From positions 1-64,000 of the forward strand of contig CAZMRG010000001.1 of the NCBI GenBank assembly GCA_964568655.1: a stretch of 64,000 bases of DNA, written 5' to 3'. The notes below the pieces were generated by a model. That model was given only the letters and a program-made list of their open reading frames with translations. It had not been told where the DNA came from and searched no databases. Below, one piece after another: positions 42,562-52,300 of this stretch (position 1 is its first letter; each line of letters opens with the position of its first letter). Made by a program: the position numbers and the translations under genes. Source of the stretch: CAWFKW01 sp964568655 (GTDB taxonomy: Bacteria > Bacteroidota > Ignavibacteria > Tepidaquicellales > OLB5).

Positions 42562-44652
42562 CTATGCAATTCTTACAAGGTCCATAGAATCCTTATAATT
42601 CATAAGAAAATGTGCCCTGATATTCTTGTTTTCTTCAGCCCGCAGCTGTGAATCGTTATCGGCAAGCTTCATTGCAGATTTTCTTGCGCCTTCTATCAGC
42701 GGCATATCTTTTGATATATCCGCAACGTTGAATTTCAGCTCGCCTGATTGCCTTGTGCCGAAAAACTCACCCGGCCCGCGTAGTTTCATATCTACTTCCG
42801 ATATTTTAAAGCCGTCTGTAGTCTGTACAATAGTTTCCAATCTCTCTTTTGAGATATCTCCGCCGCCTTCTGCCATTAATATACAGTATGATTGCTCTGC
42901 GCCTCTGCCTACGCGTCCCCTCAGCTGGTGCAGCTGCGATAAGCCGAACCTTTGCGCCTCTTCAATTACCATTATTGTCGCATTCGGAATATCAATACCT
43001 ACTTCGATTACGGTTGTTGTAACTAAAATATCCAGCTTCCGGTCTTTAAATTCTTCTATTGTCTGATCTATTTCATACCATGGCAGCCTTCCGTGTATAA
43101 GCCCAACTCTTAAATCCTTAAATACATTCTTACTCAACAATTCGAAGTGTTGAACCGCGGACTTCAGATCAAGTTTTTCGGACTCTTCGATAATTGGATA
43201 AACTATATATGCCTGCCTGCCTTTTTTTATTTCATCGCGAATGAAATTATAAACTTTCAACCTGTCACTTTCAAATCTAAGCGCTGTTTTAATTGTTTTT
43301 CTGTTCTTAGGAAGTTCATCAATGACAGAAACATCAAGGTCGCCGTAAACTGTCAGCGAGAGCGTTCTGGGAATAGGCGTCGCCGTCATAACAAGCACAT
43401 CGGGATTCAGCCCCTTCTCGCGCAGCTTAGCTCTTTGAACAACGCCAAACTTATGCTGTTCGTCTATTACCGCAAATCCAAGTTTTTTGAATGCAACCGT
43501 TTCCTGAATCAGAGCATGTGTGCCCACTACAACATTTGCCTGGCCTGATTTTATTTCGCCGAGTATCTCTTCCCTCAGTTTCTTTTTCTGGCCGCCAACA
43601 AGCAGCGCGGTCTTTAAACCAAGCCCGTTAAAGTATTGCTTAAGTACTTTATAATGCTGTTCCGCCAGGATTTCAGTCGGGCACATGAACGCCGCCTGGT
43701 AACCATTTTCAATTGCAATAAGCATCGCGAATATCGCGACAATAGTTTTACCGCTTCCAACATCGCCCTGCAGCAGCCTGTTCATCGGCTTTGTGGATTT
43801 CATATCCGCGCGGATCTCTTTTATTACTTTCTTCTGAGCCCTGGTGAGCTCAAATCCAAGTAAATCTTTAAAAAGCTTTTCGAATTTTTCCCCGACCTTA
43901 TCGAATGAAATACCTTTTTCTTCATTTTCTATGGTTTTTCTCCTGAGCGCCATTACGAGCTGAAGATAAAACAACTCTTCAAACGCCAGCGTCATCCTTG
44001 CTTTTTCTTTGTCTTCTAAAGTATGCGGATAATGTATTCTTAATATTGCGTTTTTATGCTCAAGCAGGTCGTTATCGGTTCTGATCTCTTCGGAAAGAAC
44101 TTCATGCATCCTGCCGGAATAATTCTTCAGTGCATTAAAAACTATTTTGGTAAGCGTCAACGGCTTTACCCATGTTTTCTTTAACTCGCCTGATAATATG
44201 TAGAGTGGGATCAGCGGGTATTTTAAAAGCTCATTATCGCCGGCATCAAATTTCTTGTGGTCGCGCAGGTCGAACTGCACACCCTTTTCGAACATGTTGT
44301 AGTTTACTTTACCCCAGAACATATACCTATCGCCAACCTGGAACTGCCGCTCCCTGTAAAAGAAATTTCCCCATATAAGGCACTCAATTACACCTGAGTC
44401 ATCTTTAACCATAACCTTAAGCGGGTGATTTGGCCTTCTGGGAGCCTGCTTGTCTGTAATTTCCCCGGCGATAATCACGTTGCAATCGCGGTACTCACGC
44501 AGCCGGCTTATTTTTGTATTAATTAAATAGTCTCTTGGGTAAACAGTGAAGAGGTCGTCAATTCTCCCAATGCCGAGCGATTCAAATGCCAGTGCGCGTT
44601 TTGGCCCGACACCTTTAAGATACGATATTTCAGGAATATTTTCTTTAGTCAA
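42562..44652 (-). CDS. recG: ATP-dependent DNA helicase RecG
   Basis: A RecG protein of about 696 residues. The N-terminal wedge/OB domain includes YLKGVGPKRALAFESLGI and VIIAGEITDKQAPRRPNHPL. The helicase core has GDVGSGKTIVA (Walker A), IDEQHKFGVVQRAKL (motif II, DEQH), TATPIPRTLSLTVYGDLDVS (motif III), VIEVGIDIPNATIM and RFGLSQLHQLRGRVGRG (motif VI). The C-terminal TRG region is FKISEVDMKLRGPGEFFGTRQSG. RecG remodels stalled forks and Holliday junctions. I prefer TTG at 44652 as start. The ATG at 44682 would add ten hydrophobic residues foreign to RecG and would overlap a TATATTTG promoter-like element at 44670-44677. Confidence 0.93.
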   Translation of the reverse strand: MTKENIPEISYLKGVGPKRALAFESLGIGRIDDLFTVYPRDYLINTKISRLREYRDCNVIIAGEITDKQAPRRPNHPLKVMVKDDSGVIECLIWGNFFYRERQFQVGDRYMFWGKVNYNMFEKGVQFDLRDHKKFDAGDNELLKYPLIPLYILSGELKKTWVKPLTLTKIVFNALKNYSGRMHEVLSEEIRTDNDLLEHKNAILRIHYPHTLEDKEKARMTLAFEELFYLQLVMALRRKTIENEEKGISFDKVGEKFEKLFKDLLGFELTRAQKKVIKEIRADMKSTKPMNRLLQGDVGSGKTIVAIFAMLIAIENGYQAAFMCPTEILAEQHYKVLKQYFNGLGLKTALLVGGQKKKLREEILGEIKSGQANVVVGTHALIQETVAFKKLGFAVIDEQHKFGVVQRAKLREKGLNPDVLVMTATPIPRTLSLTVYGDLDVSVIDELPKNRKTIKTALRFESDRLKVYNFIRDEIKKGRQAYIVYPIIEESEKLDLKSAVQHFELLSKNVFKDLRVGLIHGRLPWYEIDQTIEEFKDRKLDILVTTTVIEVGIDIPNATIMVIEEAQRFGLSQLHQLRGRVGRGAEQSYCILMAEGGGDISKERLETIVQTTDGFKISEVDMKLRGPGEFFGTRQSGELKFNVADISKDMPLIEGARKSAMKLADNDSQLRAEENKNIRAHFLMNYKDSMDLVRIA

Positions 44653-44669
44653 AGCGATGATGATTAGTA

Positions 44670-44677
44670 CAAATATA
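44670..44677 (-). promoter_or_regulatory. Candidate -7 element for recG
   Basis: TATATTTG on the minus strand, 17 bases before the TTG start chosen for recG. It argues against the upstream ATG at 44682, which would lie inside the promoter. Confidence 0.35.
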
Positions 44678-44724
44678 AACATTTAAGGAAACATCTTTGA
44701 GGAATTAAGGTAAAAAGAATATTA

Positions 44725-44822
44725 TCTCCCCCTAACAGGGGGAGGTAGGAGGGGGTCTTGAGTGAAATTAGGTAGTCTAATTTGACCACCCCTCATCCCC
44801 CTCCTTAATAAGGAGGGGATGA
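44725..44822. repeat. Inverted pair of REP-like palindromic elements
   Basis: TCTCCCCCTAACAGGGGGAG plus a GGTAGGAGGGGGT tail (44725-44756) faces an inverted, diverged copy (44786-44822, CCCTCCTTAATAAGGAGGGG core with an ACCACCCCTCA tail). Each copy is a palindrome with a G-rich tail, as in REP/BIME elements. Confidence 0.75.
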
Positions 44823-44869
44823 ACAGCAAATATTCTCATGTTAGAAATAGGCAGTGAAAAAAATCGCCG

Positions 44870-44969
44870 TCTCCCCCTATCAGGGGGAGATACAGAGGGG
44901 GTGGCTGTACAGAGTTAAATTGGTTATGAATTGCACCTCCCCCTACCCCCTCCTGTCAGGAGGGGGTGA
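44870..44969. repeat. Second inverted pair of the same REP-like family
   Basis: TCTCCCCCTATCAGGGGGAG with a tail ATACAGAGGGGGTGG (44870-44903) faces an inverted copy (44936-44969) whose palindrome core is CCCCCTCCTGTCAGGAGGGGG. The tail-inward pairing matches the first pair. Confidence 0.75.
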
Positions 44970-45057
44970 TAATATATGAAAGTATGCCTTCACCCTTTTA
45001 ATCTTTTCCATAAGATTGTCTGTGCCTTTGGGGTGGTCAAGCCATTCAGAAGTCTCA

Positions 45058-45084
45058 TTATCAGGAGGAGGTAGGAGGGGGTTG
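45058..45084. repeat. Truncated REP-like element
   Basis: TTATCAGGAGGAGGTAGGAGGGGGTTG keeps the right arm and G-rich tail of the family but lacks the left palindrome arm. Between this and the preceding pair (44970-45057) there is an 88-bp segment with no recognisable gene. Confidence 0.55.
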
Positions 45085-45167
45085 AACATTGGAACAGAAT
45101 AACATCAGAAGACGTATATAATTTATTATGATTTCTGAATCGGATTAGTTTTAAATTATGGAAATAG

Positions 45168-45187
45168 ATTCCCGCCTTCGCGGGAAT
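45168..45187. repeat. Dispersed 20-bp palindrome
   Basis: ATTCCCGC, loop CTTC and GCGGGAAT form a perfect 8-bp stem. The same left half occurs at 52545, where another palindrome interrupts it. Together with the three features to its left, this occupies most of the 575-bp gene-free spacer 44683-45257. Confidence 0.7.
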
Positions 45188-45257
45188 GACAATCACAGAT
45201 ATATAGTTATAATAACTAACATTGATTAGTAAAACATATCTCTATAACTTGTAAGCA

Positions 45258-46526
45258 ATGAAAACGATTTTTTTGTTTATTTTATGCATCTTTTTTGCCG
45301 CTAATGCTGTTTTTGCCCAGCAAAAACTCCTCATCCCGATGGATGTTAATTCACAAACCGACCATCTAAGAGCGTACGGAATCGCATACAGGCATCTGCT
45401 GCATGGCAAAGAACTCGACTGGCTTCTGAACTACCGCGGAGGCTCGTTCATGTTTGACTATTCTCCGGAACTTGAAGCAGAGTGCAAAGATAAAGGCGTC
45501 AGCTCTGAAAATATTTCCGGCACACAAGCCGCGCAAATATATGCCGAGGTACAGGATGAAAAAAATAATATGGATGTTGTAAGGCTTGAAAAAGTTGCTA
45601 AGATAGCGGTTTACGTCCCCCCAAATACTCTGCCATGGGATGATGCGGTTCAGCTTGTGCTTGATTATACTGAAATACCATACGATAAACTCTGGGACGA
45701 AGAAGTTCTTGATGGCAAGTTAAAAGGATATGATTTTGTTCATCTTCATCATGAGGATTTTACCGGGCAATACGGGAAATTCTTCTCAGCGTTCGGCACC
45801 GCGCCGTGGTACCTTACGCAAAAGCAGACCAACGAAGACATGGCAAAGAAGATGGGTTATGCGAAAGTTTCCCAGCTTAAGCTTGCTGTTGTGAAGAAAC
45901 TGCAGGAGTATGTTACTAACGGTGGTTTTTTATTTACTATGTGCTCCGGCGCTACAACTCCAGATATGGCGCTGGCCGCACAATACACAGATGTATGCGA
46001 ATCGATGTATGACGGCGACCCTGCAGACCCGAATGCAAATGACAAGCTTGATTACTCGGAATGTTTTGCATTCCAGGATTTTAAGTTTATGATGAATCCT
46101 TATGTTTACGAGTATTCCGATCTGGATATCACCGATGAAGAACTGCTTAAAGGTCAGTTCAACGATTATTTTACCTTATTTGATTTTTCCGCTAAGGATG
46201 ACCCTGTACCTTCTATGTTAACGCAGGACCATACGTCTATGATAAAAGGATTCCTCGGGCAGGAATCAGGTTTCCATGAAAGATTTATTAAACCGGATAT
46301 AACTATCCTTGCAAAAAATGACGGCACAGATTGGGTGAAATATATCCACGGTAATCTTGGCAGGGGAACGTTTACATTTTATGGCGGGCATGACCCGGAA
46401 GATTATCAGCATGCGGTAGGCGACCCCAAAACAGATCTAAGCTTATATAAGAACTCGCCCGGTTACAGGCTTATTCTGAATAATGTTCTGTTCCCCGCAG
46501 CCAAAAAGAAGAAATTAAAAACTTAA
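45258..46526 (+). CDS. 'Asparagine synthetase B' family exported protein of unknown activity
   Basis: A 422-residue protein with a signal peptide (MKTIFLFILCIFFAANAVFA). It matches a Bacteroidota family that is often labelled asparagine synthetase B: KLLIPMDVNSQTDHLRAYG, LDWLLNYRGGSF, LPWDDAVQLVLDYTEIPYDK, YDFVHLHHEDFTGQYGKF, GGFLFTMCSGATTPD, MYDGDPADPNA, YFTLFDFSAKDDPVPSMLTQ, FTFYGGHDPEDYQH and a C-terminal FPAAKKKK. I see neither the Cys2 amidotransferase nor the ATP-PPi SGGxDS motif of true AsnB, so the traditional name is probably wrong. The fold may be related to class-I amidotransferase-like domains (CSGAT resembles a nucleophile elbow). The real activity is unknown. It is probably periplasmic. 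Confidence 0.75.
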   Translation: MKTIFLFILCIFFAANAVFAQQKLLIPMDVNSQTDHLRAYGIAYRHLLHGKELDWLLNYRGGSFMFDYSPELEAECKDKGVSSENISGTQAAQIYAEVQDEKNNMDVVRLEKVAKIAVYVPPNTLPWDDAVQLVLDYTEIPYDKLWDEEVLDGKLKGYDFVHLHHEDFTGQYGKFFSAFGTAPWYLTQKQTNEDMAKKMGYAKVSQLKLAVVKKLQEYVTNGGFLFTMCSGATTPDMALAAQYTDVCESMYDGDPADPNANDKLDYSECFAFQDFKFMMNPYVYEYSDLDITDEELLKGQFNDYFTLFDFSAKDDPVPSMLTQDHTSMIKGFLGQESGFHERFIKPDITILAKNDGTDWVKYIHGNLGRGTFTFYGGHDPEDYQHAVGDPKTDLSLYKNSPGYRLILNNVLFPAAKKKKLKT

Positions 46527-46529
46527 GTT

Positions 46530-49352
46530 TCAATCGCGGTAACAAATACTTTTGAACGCGCAGAATCTGCAGTGTTCGACGTATTCGGTTTGAGTAAAGG
46601 GTATTTCGGCGTCAAACAATCTCGTCAACAATTCTTTTAACCCGGCCTCAAATTTATTTATCGTTTCGGTTGTAAGCTCACCTTCAGATATGTAACGAAT
46701 TCCTTCGCCGATATTTCTTAATGGATAAATTCCCGGCTGAACCGCTTTTTCAGGATGAGCGGCATTGTATAATAATGCGTAGAAATGCGTCTGGAAGTAC
46801 TCTTTGTACTCCGGGTCTTCAAACATCAGGTTGAAATTGTTTTCATTTATTTTTCTTGACGTGACTCTGCCTGTTTTATAATCAATAATTCGCGTTTTGT
46901 TTTTTCTCTCATCCACCCTGTCAATTCTTCCGTTGAGAATTAATTTTTCTTTTCTGCCGTTAACTTCAATTTCGATATCTCTTAAATATTGTTCCTCGAG
47001 TTCAATTACTTTAAAAGGGGAGTCAATTTCATCGTTTTCAAGTATCTTTTGGGCTAATTTTTGCATAATCCCTTTATAAAGCAGGTTTTTGCCCTGCAGT
47101 TCGCCTGCCAACTCTCTCGCTTTATCAGCTTCTTTAAAAGCCTCTTCCAGTATTGGTCCAAACTCATTATCCAATCGCTTATTCAACGCTGCGAAATCAT
47201 CTTTGCTAATTATTTTCCCCGCATAGTCATTATACAAAACCTTCATAACTTCATGAAAAATTTTCCCGAATGTAGCGCCGCCGAAAAATTCTTCAATATC
47301 GTCTTCTTCTTTCAACCGTGCAATTCTTTCAAGATAGAATTTTAGCGAACAGGAAATAAACGAGGTTAAAGATGTTGCTGAAAATTTCCCGATAGTTCTA
47401 AGCTTCTCTAATATTTCGTTATCTTTTATTATCGTAATTTCTATCTTCTTTGTGGCATGCGCAGGAATATCCAATATTAATTCTTCGAAAGAAATGTTCC
47501 TGTTGTTTTTAGCGAGTTCGCTTTCCAGCTGCAGAATAAACCTGCTTTTCTCTCCGGCGGCAAAATCGCCCGGCTCAGTATTATAAAACAAAAATATGTT
47601 TTTTGCTTTTTGGATCAGCCTGTAGAAGTAATAAGCTGAAATTGCATCTTCATCTTCAAACGTTGGCAGCCGGAATGCCTTTCTGAGATGGAAGGGGATA
47701 AAAGAACTATTGGTATTTCCCTTCGGCATTATGCCTTCATTCATAGAAAGTATAAAAACATTGTCAAAATCAACCGAACGTGTTTCCAGCAATCCCATTA
47801 TCTGCAGTCCTTTTAATGGTTCTCCCGAAAAGGGAATGCGCACATTTGTGAGAACTTCCGATAAAATTTTCCAGAATGTTTCTGTTTCAATTTCCTGCGG
47901 GTATTTTGAAATTATATCCGATAAACGGTTTAGCTGGGTGAAAAAGATGAAAAAATATTCTTTGTCTAATTTCTGAGAACTTTCAAGTTTAGAACTGCAA
48001 TAAGTGAGTATTTTCTCCAGATAATCTATCGTGCCTTTCACTGAATCAACATAAGTAAATAATGTTGAGTGCAATATTTCATTTTCTGAAGTCAACATGC
48101 CTGAAGGAACGTATATGATATTTCTTTCCCTGATACGGTCAACCAGTTCATTGGATATTTTCGGAGCCGCCGATTTGATATACGGATGCATTAATACTTC
48201 GGTTACATACTTATGATAGAATACTGGGCTCGATTTCTTTCCTTTTTTGTTCTTCTGTAATTTTTTGAGCGCCTCTACAAAGCTGTAAATCGGCGTATCC
48301 TTTATTGGATAGCCCATGGTCACATTGAACGACCCTATTTCTTCCGGAATTGAATGCAGCAGGGGAATCAGCAGCCTCTCATCCGGCAAAACCACCGCTG
48401 TACTATCCGTTATTTCAGATGATGACTGGTTCAGTCTTTGTAACTCAGCGCCAAGCGCTTTTACCTGCCCTGATTGCAGCGGCGCGCCTATCACAGTAAT
48501 TTTCTTCGCATCTTCTCCGCTAAGCGTGGAAACTATCCAATTTGGCTTTTTAATTTCCAGATTTCTGAATGCGTTTCTAAGGAATGAACCTGCTTCCTGT
48601 TTAGGGTCGTTCACATAGTATTTATCAGCATCCCAGTACGTTTCTGCCTTCCCCAGCCTCGTAAGCTCTCTGATGATACCTTCTTCTGCTTTGTTAAGCG
48701 CGTTAAAGCCGGCAAAAATAATTTTATCCCATTTAATATCAGTTTTATTTGTCCTGATGTTCACATAGATTTTTCTGTAAGCCATTCCCTCATACGCGAT
48801 ATTTTTTTCACTCAGCCTTTGCCGGAATTCTTTATAAACCAATCCCAGTATTTCCCATGTTTTCAGGAAATCTCTTTGGTTTTTAGACAGGTCCTGCGAA
48901 GAAAACGAGCGCCAGAATTTACGGAACTCGTCAAAATCGCCAAAAGTCATCTCAAAAGTTTCTTCAAGCTCGCGGGTCTCTTTTATAATGCGGAATATCT
49001 CATCGGGCGGAACAAGGTTTTTATCAATATCATCAAAATCATCCAGTATCATATTTCCCCAGGGATAAAAACTATCAAACGACTCTCCCGTGATATGCTT
49101 TTTGTAAACTTCATACAATTCGAATATAAGAATGATCTTGTCTTCGATTGCAAACGGCGATAGCCGGTTCACAAAATCCTTTATGCCAAGTATTTCAGGG
49201 GCCCATGCAGGCTTTTCCAGTTTAGATGAAAGGAATTTCTTGAAGAACAATCCTGCCCTGACGGATGGGAATACAATGCACAACTTGCTGAGTTCTGAGG
49301 CATGCCTTAAAAGAACTTCTTCAGCTAATTTATCCAGGAAATGCTGCGTCAT
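46530..49352 (-). CDS. addB: AddB-like nuclease/helicase subunit (PD-(D/E)XK, Fe-S)
   Basis: A 940-residue AddB-type partner of AddA. The N-terminal half is a degenerate UvrD-like helicase region without a usable Walker A. The C-terminal domain (about 660-940) is a PD-(D/E)XK nuclease with NGRIDRVDE followed by RIIDYKTGR. Its Fe-S cysteines are C671-region SCSLKFYLERI plus the final HCRFCAFKSICYRD (C-x2-C-x5-C), as in AddB. With AddA it forms the double-strand-break resection nuclease. Its ATG overlaps the addA stop by four bases, so the subunits are translationally coupled. The symbol is by function; sequence divergence from Firmicutes AddB is large. Confidence 0.8.
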   Translation of the reverse strand: MTQHFLDKLAEEVLLRHASELSKLCIVFPSVRAGLFFKKFLSSKLEKPAWAPEILGIKDFVNRLSPFAIEDKIILIFELYEVYKKHITGESFDSFYPWGNMILDDFDDIDKNLVPPDEIFRIIKETRELEETFEMTFGDFDEFRKFWRSFSSQDLSKNQRDFLKTWEILGLVYKEFRQRLSEKNIAYEGMAYRKIYVNIRTNKTDIKWDKIIFAGFNALNKAEEGIIRELTRLGKAETYWDADKYYVNDPKQEAGSFLRNAFRNLEIKKPNWIVSTLSGEDAKKITVIGAPLQSGQVKALGAELQRLNQSSSEITDSTAVVLPDERLLIPLLHSIPEEIGSFNVTMGYPIKDTPIYSFVEALKKLQKNKKGKKSSPVFYHKYVTEVLMHPYIKSAAPKISNELVDRIRERNIIYVPSGMLTSENEILHSTLFTYVDSVKGTIDYLEKILTYCSSKLESSQKLDKEYFFIFFTQLNRLSDIISKYPQEIETETFWKILSEVLTNVRIPFSGEPLKGLQIMGLLETRSVDFDNVFILSMNEGIMPKGNTNSSFIPFHLRKAFRLPTFEDEDAISAYYFYRLIQKAKNIFLFYNTEPGDFAAGEKSRFILQLESELAKNNRNISFEELILDIPAHATKKIEITIIKDNEILEKLRTIGKFSATSLTSFISCSLKFYLERIARLKEEDDIEEFFGGATFGKIFHEVMKVLYNDYAGKIISKDDFAALNKRLDNEFGPILEEAFKEADKARELAGELQGKNLLYKGIMQKLAQKILENDEIDSPFKVIELEEQYLRDIEIEVNGRKEKLILNGRIDRVDERKNKTRIIDYKTGRVTSRKINENNFNLMFEDPEYKEYFQTHFYALLYNAAHPEKAVQPGIYPLRNIGEGIRYISEGELTTETINKFEAGLKELLTRLFDAEIPFTQTEYVEHCRFCAFKSICYRD

Positions 49353-52300
49353 ATCTTCACCGCCTTCGCGGAAGAAACATAATAAATATATTTGTCAACT
49401 GACTCAAATCCTGCTTTAATCAATGCGTCGGCATATTCATTTACCTGCGATTCATGTTCTTTGAATTGAGCGCCTGTTTTGTAATCAATCACAATCGCTC
49501 TATTGTCATTTATCATCACGCGGTCAGGACGGATCGTTTTACCTCCCGGTATCAAAATATCCGGCTCAGTTTTGATTTCCCATTTGCCTGAAAACCATTC
49601 TTTGACCTCATTGTTATTTACGATTTCAGTCAGCTCTTTAATGTATGAATCTCTATCGTTATCGCGGATCAATCCTTCGCTGATTAATTTATTGACAGCG
49701 TTTTCAACATCATTTAACACGATTATATTTGCCAGGGCTCTATGAATTAAAATCCCTCTCTCAATAGCGCTGTTCTTTGTTTGAATAACAACTTTATCCG
49801 AATAACCGGATGATATAGTTGAATCTAATTTGACGGAATTAATTTTTCCAATTGCGGTTTTTGATTTCTTCTTTTCTCTCCTGCCAAATTCAGCTCCTTC
49901 TGCCGGTAAACTTTCTTTTATTAATTTCGACGCATTAAAAGAATTACTGGCTATTTGAGGGCATATTACATAAAGTCTTTCAATTGCTCTCGTGAAAGCA
50001 ACGTATAACAGATTCAGGTTATCTATGTTTGTCATGACAAACTCATCCTCATAATCTTTCCTGAAATAGCTGTTTTTCAGGTTGCTTACAGCTCTTACAA
50101 GGTAAGCGGATGAACGGTTAAACGGCTCCTCGCCAGATGAAACCCAGATAAGATCGCGGCTGCCGCTTATGTTAAATTCCCAGTTTGCATATGGGATTAC
50201 AACGGCGGGGGACTGAAGTCCCTTTGCCATGTGAATTGTCAATACCTTAATAGCATTTTCCTCTTCGGGAACATTAATTGAAATTTTTTCTTTGTTTTCT
50301 TCCCACCACGAAATAAATGCAGTAATATCTGAATTCTCTTTCTTCACATACTCAAGTATAAGGTCCAGGAAACGCTGAAGGTACGCATCGGCCTTTGCAT
50401 TCAACCCGAAAATGCGTACAAGGTTTTCAACCAACTCATACAAAGTTAAGTTGTTAAGCTTTGGGTTGATGCCGTTAGAATTCGGCAGCGCTGAGAAAAA
50501 TTCTTTCGGAAGCTTTGATCCAAAAAGTAAACCGGAAGTTTTTTTATAATCTTCAAAAATATCCCTGTAATTATTAAAATCTTCTTTAATATAAACTAAA
50601 TAATTGAAGAGTATTTCTGTTTTCGCAATGTCATTTGAACTGTCCGAAATGTATTTCAGTAAGTTGATAAGCAATTTTACTCTGGGCGAATTTGTTATCA
50701 ATAGAGAATCATTTGAAACCACTTTATATCCGCTGCCGGTTAACAACTCCGCGAGGTGCGATGCCTCGCTGTTCCTGCGTGTCAGTATCATTATATCTCT
50801 CAATTCGAATCCGTCATCAATAAGCTGGTTAACATAATTAAGCGTCAATTCATCAGATCTTTCATTAGCGCTTTTTTCGTTATCTTTTTCAGTTTCAATA
50901 AAATCAACTTTTACATATCCGCCTCTTTTATCTTCGCTTTGAGTTTGCGTAACTTCTTTATACGATTCTTCAATAAGCTCCGCATACTCTGCATTCTTTT
51001 CAGCAAGATGCTTAGATGCCGCAAGGAAAAAACTATTATTAAACTTTACAATCTCATTAAAGCTCCGCCAGTTGTCTTTTAAGTTTTCAACGCCTATCAA
51101 TTCTTTAAACGGGGCCAGGTCCTCCTGTACTTTTTCCAGAAGCAGCTTCATGTTGCCGCTGCGCCAGCGGTAAACTGATTGCTTAACATCGCCGACTATC
51201 ATAGAAAAATTACCTTCGCTAATTGAATTTGTTACCAGCGGCAATAGATTCATCCATTGGTAGTTCGAAGTATCCTGGAATTCATCTACCAGGTAGTTCT
51301 TAAAAACGTTCCCTATTTTTTCGTAAATGAACGGACTTGGCTCGTTCGAGATTATTTGCTTTAAAATGATATTAGTATCAGATATAAGCAGCAGCTTGTT
51401 CTCATCGCGGTAAGCTTTGAGGCTTTCCAGCAGATCGTTAAATATTCCAAGTATATAAACTGTCTTTGTAAGCTCTTTGGCGGAGAAATATTTTTTGTGG
51501 TTCTGTTCGTAATTATCGACCGCTTTAATCAGCAGGTCATAAAGCCCCTCATTTATTGCAGTGTGAAGATTGGGATGCGGGCTCTTTGTAAACCATTTTT
51601 GAGAATTGGAATAGGCATCAAGCACTCTAGTTGTTGGTTCATAGACTTTATTCCGGATTTTATTTAAAAGGTAGTTCATAAATCCGGATTTACCAAAAGG
51701 GAAATCTCCCATCGTAAGTCCGTATTTTTCCATGATATTATTTGCCGAAGCGCATATGGAATTCATCGTACCTTCAAATGAGTTTACAATTGCGAACATT
51801 ATGGAAACAAACTCCAGCATTTTCCCGCGGCTATCGGCGAGGTCGTCGTTACTGTTTTCCTTCCTTTCCCAATACCGCTCTTTAAATATTTCAGCGGAAA
51901 GGTTTTTAACCTTATGCTCAATTCTCCAGTCGCCGTCTTCATCAATATTGTAATAGACAAAGTTCTCAAGGTAATTTCTCAGTTTTTCATCTTCGCCGAT
52001 ACGGTCAAATATCTCATCAATTAATTTATCCAGAACTGTTTCCGGTTTCATTTCAATATCATAACCAAGCTGCAGCTTCAGCTCTCTTGCAAACGAGCGT
52101 ATTACTTTATGGAAGAAGCTATCGATTGTTTGAACCGCAAAGAAAGAATATTTGTGAAGTATATTCGATAAAACATCCTGTGCAAGAGACGTGATGTTAC
52201 CTTTGACGCCTTCATTACTCAATATTTCCGCAAGGTTTGCGTCTTTGCCTTCGGCAAGTTCGCCGAGCTTTTCGATAACACGCCTTTTCATTTCTGCGGC

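Noticed and set aside
44652..44682. ATG at 44682 as the recG start
   Set aside because: It would add a hydrophobic ten-residue leader foreign to RecG and places the start on a TATATTTG promoter-like element; TTG at 44652 fits the family N-terminus.
44990..45196. Open frame starting VIPAKAGIYF on the minus strand
   Set aside because: It is translated from the dispersed ATTCCCGC palindrome and the truncated REP-like element. VIPAKAGI is the usual false peptide from such repeats.
44683..45257. CRISPR array as an explanation for the repeated units
   Set aside because: Repeats are few, inverted in pairs and unequal in spacing, with no cas genes; palindromic REP-like elements fit better.
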